The notes beneath the pieces are model-generated. The model saw nothing but the letters and a program-made list of their open reading frames with translations, ran no database searches and was not told where the DNA came from. A program made the translations under genes and the position numbers. DNA of 64,000 nucleotides from Massariosphaeria phaeospora (taxonomy: Eukaryota; Ascomycota; Dothideomycetes; Pleosporales): assembly GCA_011032825.1 (NCBI GenBank), contig JAADJZ010000026.1:62001-126000 (forward strand). Direction: 5' to 3'. This document shows, in pieces, positions 56,216-64,000 of the stretch; position 1 is the stretch's first letter, and each line of letters starts with the position of its first letter.

Positions 56216-59200
56216 AGGCTGTTTGAGAGGGGGGGTGTCTCGCTTAGGATATGTGGTATGTGGTGTGGGGTGTGGGTGTGGTGCGTATGGATATCCGCTT
56301 GCGCTGTCGCGCCCATGGCACGAGGGTCGGTGGCCTTGCGACTCGTTGCATGTAGGCGCCTGTCCTAACATGTTAGCCCGTGTCCGTGTCAATCAATACC
56401 TTTCTGGCGTTTTTCAACATGATAGTCCTCTTTTTTCTGTAGATGGTATGGTATGATATCCTTGTTGCTGAATTGCACGGAACTGAGTTGAATTGCATGG
56501 AACTAGATGAATTGCAGCGACTGTACCAAGTCCGAGAGTACGTACAAGGCTTAACATATCTGGTACAAAGGTTATTAGCTGCCCCTGCAATCTGCAACTA
56601 GCAAGCACATCACATCAATTGGCTTGTACTATGTACTATAGGATATAGAGCGCCTGTCTACATGCTGTTCGCCGTACATGTGTACGTACATACACTACAC
56701 GCGGCTCTGCACTACTGGCCTGTCCGTCCTCGATCGACGGGTCGTGCAGCATAGAGACGGCGATGAAGGCTAGTTAGACAAGACAAGACAAGACAAGACG
56801 CAACGTAACTAACTTGTGCAACAGAACAGAAAAGTAGCTCTTACATTTTCTTTCTTCTATCTATTTGGCTGTTTGTTGTTGTTGTTGTTGTTTGTCAATC
56901 TGTAAGTCAGTCTATTACTTCTATACTTAACTCTTTTTTACACTATGCAGATAGACATACAGTGCCGTTGAACCCACAATAGTTCAAAGAAGGGAAATCA
57001 ACAAGAGCTACTAATAGCCGAACTCTCTCTCTGCGCAAGAAAAACCCCAAAACTTAGAAGAGTAGGTAAACGCAATTACAGAGCAATGATGAGCTCGCTA
57101 TTACTTACATCTTGCGTTGATAGTTCGTGAAAGCGCGAAACGACGGGACTGGACGTAGTTCTGCTATGATAAGCGACATCTCGCTTACGCATGCATGCTT
57201 GCTTGCATATCGCATATCGCATATCTTCACGTGCAAGATCTGCCCTAGTGCCCGTCTCCGCGGCAATCGCGTTAATACGTCAGTTGGATTCGCTCATCGT
57301 TACACGTACACTTAGCAACAACCCTGCAACGGGCCCGTGGGCTTCGGGCAAACAAGCCGCGCGCGCAACGAACGGCTCGACCCAGAGCGAGTCTAGGTGG
57401 TAGATAAGGCCGAAGTTTGAAAGTGCTGACGCATGTACAACCGGTTTGCCCTCGGTCAACCAACCAATTGCTGCTGCTTTCCCAACGGCGAACCAACCTG
57501 TGGGTCGCTCAGGAGTCGAGAATCGCCCTGCAGATTGTAGTGGGTATGCGTATGGGAAGGGAACCGGACCCTGCTTTTCAAGATGGACGTATGAATGATG
57601 TGTGGTGTGGTGGGGCGGAGCGGGGCGCCGTCTCGCTGCTCCGCTGCCGCGGGATCCGGTACACAGAGCCGTTGCAACTGTGGCTAGTAGAAAGAGCTGT
57701 AAGATGAGCATCAGCTCAACAAACGCGTACCCCTCCAACCCGCGAAGTAGGTATGGCAAACTTCCAATTGATCTGGTTCCGCAGGTCCTAGTTTCCCTCT
57801 CTAACAGTGGCGCAGGCGCAAGCGTACCACCTATGCTGATGGGATTCTAGCCGCCATGTTCAGATTGCCGTGTTCGCTTCGCATCCAGTAACTAGGCATG
57901 CATAACAGCAAAACAAATACGTCCATGTGGGATTCCCAAGACAAGAGTACTAGCAAATCCCATGTAGGCCCGATTCAGGAATTCCTAAACCAGACCACAA
58001 CCCTAACGTTCGAATACGTCCAGGATATTCCTTGAGAAAGTGACTTCGATAATGATGAGAGTGATTGGCAGTGGATCTTCAGCCCGTCTAAAGACGGGAA
58101 TCGGTAGCTAGTAGAGGAGATAAATGCTGCAGAGCACTAGGGTGTACTCCCCTCTACAACCGCGGTTTGCGTTGCAAGGGTTTTTGAGACCGAATAGTGA
58201 CTTGTGACTTGATGTAAGCCGAGGAAAAAGTCCACTATCCAGATACTGTAGATACTGGGGGGATCCGCGCAGCCGCGCCAATCCGGTCCCCACATTCGGC
58301 TTGCGACTATCCGTGGGCGTGGTGGTGTGAAGAAGTTGCCAGCACATAATCAGACTATCGTTGGGAATACGAAGCCAGGTGCCGGAAGGGAGTAACGCGA
58401 CCATGTCACCTGTGGCATGGTGCATGAAGATCACCCCACAGCTAAGCATCCCTGGATGGCATCGCGTCCCTAGCTGACAGTGAGCTGGCTGGACGGACAA
58501 CAGTACCTTAAGCTACGCTTTCGCGCCCTGCAGAAAGCGGAGTTGTGCGTTGTAGCTTACTCCGTACTATGTACACAGTTGGCAAGCGCAGATCAGTTCG
58601 GCGGGGAACCCAAGGATCCAAGTTCTTGGTAGTGCGCTCAGGGTCTGCACGCTGGGCTCGCTGTGGCGCGGGGTGACTATCGGCCTCTTGGCCGTGTTTG
58701 TCCGATTGCTCGATCTCACGATCTTTTACGTCACCGCTTCCTGTTCGGTCCAATAGAGGTTGGTTTGATTACCAGGTGGAAGTAGTCTGGATTCGGTGAT
58801 TGTATCCTGAGCGGACGCCGAACCCTTCAGCTGTGTCAAGCTTTGAGCTCGTGCCTGAACGCCGGGAGCCAGGTCGTTGGGTAATTTCGTAGTTGTGTAG
58901 ATTGCTTCGCTAGCGGGTATCATTGAAACCTTGCGGTCGTGAGGCTGAAATAGGGGCAAAATAGACGACCTATGCTATCAAACCGAGGTCGCAATCGGTA
59001 TGAATTGCGCCGAGGTGCCAGAGCGGCTCTCTTAGCTATACAGTAATCATCGCAGCTCGGAACCGTAATAGTACTCGGGTCCTTACTCCAATCTGCCTCT
59101 GCTAAGACGTTAGGTATCGAATGAACGAGGGTTGTTTGCGCGCACTACACTGCCATATCTTCTCCGTTGCACAACAGTCGCGATACAGCTGTCACGATCG

Positions 59201-61907
59201 CTCAGGGTCCAGCACAGACGAGTGTCGCGGATCCGGGCCAGATGGACCAATGACTATGCTGCATCAGGATAGTTACCATGTGGGCGGGATTACTGGCGGT
59301 GATGTGTTCCAACTTCCAACCCTCGCCACGTCGTAAACTGCGACCCCGTTCACCATGCGCTTCATCCCCGAGCTGTTCTATGCAGCTTTTTATTTCGTGG
59401 CATCTCTTATCTTGACCTGGTGATGTGAACGGTCATCACAAGGGCTGAGGTGTATGAGTGTATGAGTTTTTAGTGACTATATGGTGCAGTCAGGTTGGAT
59501 TCATACCAGTAGCTGTCGACCAGTCCATGTATCATGTCCTGGCTGCCGACCAGCGCCACGCGTGATAAAGGGGGAGTTGCCGGTCTGAGAAGTTCGACGC
59601 CCCCGCTGCCCCTTTGAAAACACAGTTGCGGTGCTGACGTAGCTTGCAAACATTATCCGCTATTGACAATGCGCTGTATCTCGTTCTCGGCGTCGCGAGT
59701 TCAATCTTGGTCTTCTAGGGCCACCCGGTCGGTGATTCGCGGGTTGTGTCTATGTGTATCATGGATTTCCATGTTGGGGAAAGCGCTAGCCACGGTCTCG
59801 GCCCTCACAGCCCCGAAGATCCCTGCATTACGAACCAAGCCGCTGACGTCAAGCTCGCGGATGTCCCGCAAATCCAAGGCGCTGATGTGTCGGGTACAAA
59901 AAAGGGATGGGCTTGGCGCTGCCCTGCATGTCGAACGGATCAGGGAAGCACGCTAGTACTCGGCAGGCCGCGGGGTGGAACAGTGCGCATGAGTTGCGAC
60001 GGGGTGGAAGGAGCTAGGAGGAGAGCTTGCAAGACTAGAGGCAGACGGTGCCGGTAGAGGTTCGGTCCGCGAAGAGCAGAAGATGGGCCCGACGGCAGCG
60101 TCGCAACACAACAATCTGAAAGATCTGAAAGTGGCTGATGCACGTTAGCTGTCGGCGTGAAAGCTGCCGGCAAATTGATGAGAATACTTGCTCAGGGACT
60201 GTTGGAGCCTGGCGGCAACCAGGGCAGGATGCGTAGTAAAATTGGAACGGGGTGGGGCACTCGTCTGAGCAGAGGCTGCAGGGGTGCGGTGGTGGTGAAA
60301 GCGGTGACGTCGGATTTGCGTGCAGACATGGAGATGGCAGGCCAAATTCTCGATCGCGGTGGATGATAGACTAGGCCAGACGCAGGCTAGCGGCCGGACC
60401 TGCAACTCGCCACTTCCTTCTCGAGTGCGAACGATGCGCTGCAGGGCTGAGGCAGTCGACAGGTCTCGCAAACCACACGCTGGCAGATGCAGACCCTTTT
60501 CAATTACCACGAGAGTCGCACCAACAATGGCGACTCGGGTTGCTGTACGCGCTGGTGCGTGCGGACCGTCTCTCGAACTGTTACGACACACCTGTGGCGC
60601 TTGAACGCACAGCTGCTGAGCTGCAGCCGTTGGGCGTGGCCGTTTCGCGAGGAGCGCAGCCGACGGCCTACTAGCGGTTCCATCACGGCTACGTCAGACG
60701 CTCGCCGCTGCGGTTCCGCAGACGCCTGGCAGCCTCGCCGACGGGTCCTGAAGGCAGTGGTTGTCGACAGCACCAGCGCTGAGAGTGCCGCATGTGTCTG
60801 GTCGCTAGTGTACATCCAGTAACGCAACGCGATGTATCCGACTGTGTGAAAAAAGACCAAGACATTCGGATATTCGGATCTTGCTGAGATGTGCTCCTAT
60901 CGTGAGATGCATGTACGGTGTAGCGCCGACATGTCGCACGGAGACGGGACGGCCACAGCCAGGTTCCAAGGTTGACGACGACGGTGGGCGCGTGAGCTGG
61001 CGCGCCGGACAGAGATTGCTGGAGAGCCTGGCCCGATCGATCGACTGGTCTCTGGCCTAGTTGAGATTGGCCGCAGTCGTCCGGAGCGTGCTGGGGTGGT
61101 GGTTTTTCGGTGCGGGGCTGGTGGCTTGACGGGGGTGGGCAAACTGGGAACACAAGTGCAGGTTTCTTACGGCGCTACTAGTATACGGGGGTACTGATTC
61201 CACAAGGGTAGATTAGGCCACAGAAGCGACCGATACCCCTGTTATCTTGGCAAATATAATGTTTCTAAGCTGATAACTGCCTGTTCAGGAGGCTCGAATA
61301 TCGGCTAGTACTAAACCAGAAGATCATCTTACAAAACAGCTTCTAGCGTCTTCGTACTCCACAGGCGCCGAAGTTACAAAACTGAGCGCGGTATACCAAG
61401 TTAGACCATGGCATTTCCACTCTGCGGGCGCACAAACATGGCATTCTGGGGCAACGGGCGCCATCTGCACCTGCCCCGGCCACATCGCCCTTGCGACATG
61501 CGCGGCGGCGGGCGTGCCCCTGCTCTGCCTCCGCCAGCTCTGCCTGCCAGCTCTGCCAGCTCTGCTCGTCCCTGTCCGCGCTACTGATAATAAAACACCC
61601 AGCATGTCCCACCGCCGCCGCCATTGTTGTGCACATCTTCCCAAACGCCTCTCCACCCACCCTTCCCCCTCGGGCCCTTCTGCCTACCATACTGGTTGTG
61701 GCTCTGCTGCCGCCATCTTCACCGCCCCCTCTCCCCTCTGCCACACTACATAGCGCCCGGCTCTCCCCGCTCCTGGCGCAGCAGCAACACCACCTCGGGC
61801 TGCTCCCGCCTTCACGTGCTTGCGCGCATACCTGACCCCGAACGCTGGCTGCATTCCTCCCCCATCTGGCGCGCGTTTGGGCCGGCACCACTACCCCCCA
61901 AGAAATC
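56216..61907. other. 5.7 kb gene-poor region
   Basis: It contains the MAK21 3' UTR, simple repeats (gacaa at 56,776-56,797; gtt/tgt near 56,870-56,890; gcatatc near 57,205-57,225) and one possible decayed frame (57,898-58,197). The last kilobase is the C/T-rich upstream region of the zinc-finger gene. Open frames of 70-150 codons overlap on both strands and match no family I know. No tRNA was recognised. Confidence 0.5.
57898..58197 (+). pseudogene. Possible relic coding segment with three in-frame stops
   Basis: One frame from ATG 57898 reads 99 codons to TAG 58195-58197 with internal stops at 58033 (TGA), 58105 (TAG) and 58138 (TAG). The amino-acid mix looks protein-like rather than random: HVGPIQEFLNQTTTLTFEYV, then SDFDNDESDWQWIFSPSKDG and LVEEINAAEH. 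Each stop is one C-to-T change from CGA or CAG, as in the transposons nearby on this chromosome. I recognise no family and upstream exons were not found, so this is tentative. Confidence 0.3.
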
Positions 61908-62813
61908 ATGGACGGCAAGAACTCATCTGGCCGTCGAATCTCGCTTCTCAACGACAATCCGGCGCCTTTCCAGCCCGCCGCACCTTCCCTGCGCTCGCGC
62001 ACCTCGAGCTACACCTCTTTCGCCAGCTCCCCGCCCACACCTCGACTGGTGCGCAGCGACTCGTCTGACTCTTACACCATGCAGACGCCGTCTCCCATCA
62101 CGCCCGAGTTCAGCTTCGGTGGACCGAGCATGCACTCGCCAGTCTTCTCGTCCGGCTACTTCTCATCGCTCGCCAAAGACTCGGACTCGGCCTATCCTCC
62201 CGTACCCCAAAATTCGGCGTCGCTGCCTTATCCTGCCACGGGCGCTTCCCAAACCGCTTATTTCAGCCCGCAGCAGGGGACCGGCACCGACAGCCGCCCC
62301 GCGTCAGCATCAGCTAATCCGCGCTCGAAGAAGAACAACTACCCCTGCCCGATGGCCGTGCAGTTCAAATGCGCCGATTACTTCACCACCTCGGGCCACG
62401 CCGCACGGCATGCCAAGAAGCACACTGGCAAGAAAGACGCCTTCTGCCCAGAGTGCAACAAGGCCTTCACCCGCAAGGACAATATGGAGCAGCATCGTCG
62501 AACACACCAGAGCGGGCGCAACGCAACGAAAGGCGGCGAGGGCAGCGCAAAGAAAGCAAAGCACCAAGCCAAGCGGCCCAAACCTGCCCCGCTCCACACT
62601 CCAATGGAGCCCTTCCCAAGCAGCCCCCTCGGCTCCAGCATGTCTATCGCGCCGGCAGTACAACCCGTCGATGATTTCAACGACTATTCACAATCCGTCT
62701 ATCCCGATCCCGCCGCGTTTGGCATAAGCTATCCCTTCTCCGGCGGCTCCTTCTACGGCCTGGACACGCTTGCCACCGCTGCCAGTGAAGAGAAGCGCAA
62801 GTATGGGTCTTGA
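61908..62813 (+). CDS. C2H2 zinc-finger transcription factor (NRG1-like finger pair)
   Basis: A single exon of 301 residues from ATG 61908. The N-terminal 140 residues are Ser/Pro/Thr-rich with SP/TP sites (TPSPITPEFSFGG). Two fingers occupy about residues 144-204. The first is Cys-x7-Cys-x12-His-x3-His (PCPMAVQFKC, FTTSGHAARHAKKH) and the second Cys-x2-Cys-x12-His-x3-His (FCPECNKAFTRKDNMEQHRRTH). FTTSGH followed by FTRKDNM is typical of the fungal NRG1-like repressor class, though the 7-residue Cys spacing in finger 1 differs from the standard. A Lys-rich stretch (KKAKHQAKRPKPA) next to the fingers could be a nuclear signal. Targets are unknown. Confidence 0.9.
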   Translation: MDGKNSSGRRISLLNDNPAPFQPAAPSLRSRTSSYTSFASSPPTPRLVRSDSSDSYTMQTPSPITPEFSFGGPSMHSPVFSSGYFSSLAKDSDSAYPPVPQNSASLPYPATGASQTAYFSPQQGTGTDSRPASASANPRSKKNNYPCPMAVQFKCADYFTTSGHAARHAKKHTGKKDAFCPECNKAFTRKDNMEQHRRTHQSGRNATKGGEGSAKKAKHQAKRPKPAPLHTPMEPFPSSPLGSSMSIAPAVQPVDDFNDYSQSVYPDPAAFGISYPFSGGSFYGLDTLATAASEEKRKYGS

Positions 62814-64000
62814 ACGGCTCTATCCTGTTTGGCTTTTATCTTCTCGGCTTTTCCAGCCGTCCTTCATCTACAGCCCGGACCCTGCCAGGACTGGTAACGT
62901 CCTCCCATCCTGACAGCGCGTTCGCCGGCCACGAGCTCAAACATATTTCTCATATCATCAAAATATCAGTGCGCAAGTAATAGACGCATGCCGTCATGGC
63001 TACGACTCAATGCGGCGTTCTATTCGGTTGGCAGCGCTTTGTCCTCCAACATCGGCCCATTCACTTCTCTCCTGTATTCTTTTTTGTGCTACGGCTGGCT
63101 GGCTTACCATTATTTCGCCGTCTCTTTTTACGGCCCGAATGTTTGACATGGGGATTGAGCGGGGGTGTCCTTTTCGGCTTGGCCATTACCAAGGTCTCTG
63201 GCTTGGCTGCGCTGCGCCTCAGGGTCTTAGCTGGGCGTTTTCACGGTTGGTCTGGGCATGCTTTTTCTGCACAGCAGTTGCGTGCAGCAGGAGAGGGGTA
63301 ATTTGTGGGGATTAGGAAATATTGGGATCGGGTCGGTTCAGGTCAGGTCAGGTCAGATCAGGTTAGGATATTGGTAGTGGCTCCAACATGTATACCCCGC
63401 CGAATGTTTGCAGGCACACATTGTTCTTCTTCTTCTTCTTGTTTCACACTATTTTCTTTTACGCAATTGCTGTGCCAAAAAGACGGATGTCATTGGGCCA
63501 TTTATGGTGGAGCGGAGCGGGGAGGGGCCGGCTAGGATTCATTGGGTTGCCTTTGCTGTCAGTCAGTAGTCTGAAAGTCAAGTCACCGATAATAGGCGGC
63601 GAGAATCAATTGATTGACGATGGATTGATTACTATTCCATGTTCCCATATTTCTACATGTTCACACGCTTGTATTGTTTGGCCCGCCCGCCCGCCCGGCC
63701 ACTAAAAAGATACCAAAATACTCTGGCTTGGTTTGGTTTGGTTTGCTTGTCCTTGTCCAATAATGTTCGACCATACATACCATGGTTCAACTTCGGAACC
63801 AGATAGACCGCAATAACGGAACGCTACTGTACGGTTCCTGGCCTTGCCTTGCCTTGGCTTGGCTTAGGTAGTATGGTACACTCCTGGACTGGAGCAGTGG
63901 AGCAGCTCGAGTCCCGAGTCCGAGTCCGAGTTCGAGTCTAGAGCTTTCGATCGGCGAAAGGCTTCTTTCCCCGCACACGCTAGGGGAATAAAGCTATCGA
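62814..64000. other. 3' region of zinc-finger gene, simple repeats
   Basis: It has short tandem repeats: ggtca at 63,335-63,362, ttc at about 63,425-63,440, and gagtcc near 63,908-63,938. No gene is recognised before the window ends. Confidence 0.5.

Noticed and set aside
58108..58500. 130-codon minus-strand frame
   Set aside because: No recognisable domain; overlaps a better-looking but broken plus-strand frame; could be chance in GC-rich DNA.
59746..60057. 103-codon plus-strand frame with a CPAC...SCDG cysteine pattern
   Set aside because: Looks slightly protein-like but has no family match I know, and overlapping frames of similar length exist here; not enough to call a gene.
61624..62727. 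367-codon frame overlapping the zinc-finger gene
   Set aside because: Out-of-frame shadow of the zinc-finger coding region and its C/T-rich leader, dominated by Pro/Arg/Ser.

Overview
This is nuclear DNA of a filamentous ascomycete (Pezizomycotina). The gene content most resembles Dothideomycetes, but that placement is an inference. Supporting evidence: short GT-AG introns of about 45-110 bases; fungal-only families (CFEM, HET and NACHT/STAND proteins, a CYP505 P450-reductase fusion, an NRG1-like zinc finger, a fungal tripartite tRNA ligase); and repeats decayed by C-to-T changes of the kind left by repeat-induced point mutation (RIP).

Left arm (1-21,700) is accessory in character. It holds the 3' end of a PL3 pectate lyase, a F-box-like gene split by one in-frame TGA, a self-sufficient CYP505 P450 with a damaged or misassembled C-terminus, and a 6.1 kb stack of three nested pogo/Fot1-type transposons (7,505-13,595). 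It continues with a CFEM GPI-anchored protein, a SesA-like/NACHT STAND protein and a frame-disrupted F-box/LRR gene.

The middle (22,100-56,200) is mostly conserved housekeeping: tRNA ligase TRL1, a CsbD-like stress protein, homogentisate dioxygenase, SFT2, a bHLH regulator with a 3.4 kb pyrimidine-rich upstream region, COX19, THO3/TEX1, a short-chain dehydrogenase, NPR3 (GATOR1/SEACIT), a HET-domain protein, anthranilate phosphoribosyltransferase (TRP4), and ribosome-assembly factor MAK21/NOC1. TRP4 and MAK21 share a 392-base divergent promoter; COX19/THO3 and CFEM/NACHT are also divergent pairs. These genes do not form a pathway cluster.

The right arm (56,200-64,000) is gene-poor. It has simple repeats, one possible stop-riddled relic frame near 58 kb, and a C2H2 transcription factor near the end.

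The most distinctive signal is the nested transposon block. Three different elements, each bounded by TA duplications, all carry in their terminal inverted repeats a duplicated motif whose copies start exactly 17 bases apart and 12-15 bases from the element tip. One element keeps a single uninterrupted frame broken only by six stops, each explained by one C-to-T change, and its last catalytic Asp codon reads Asn.
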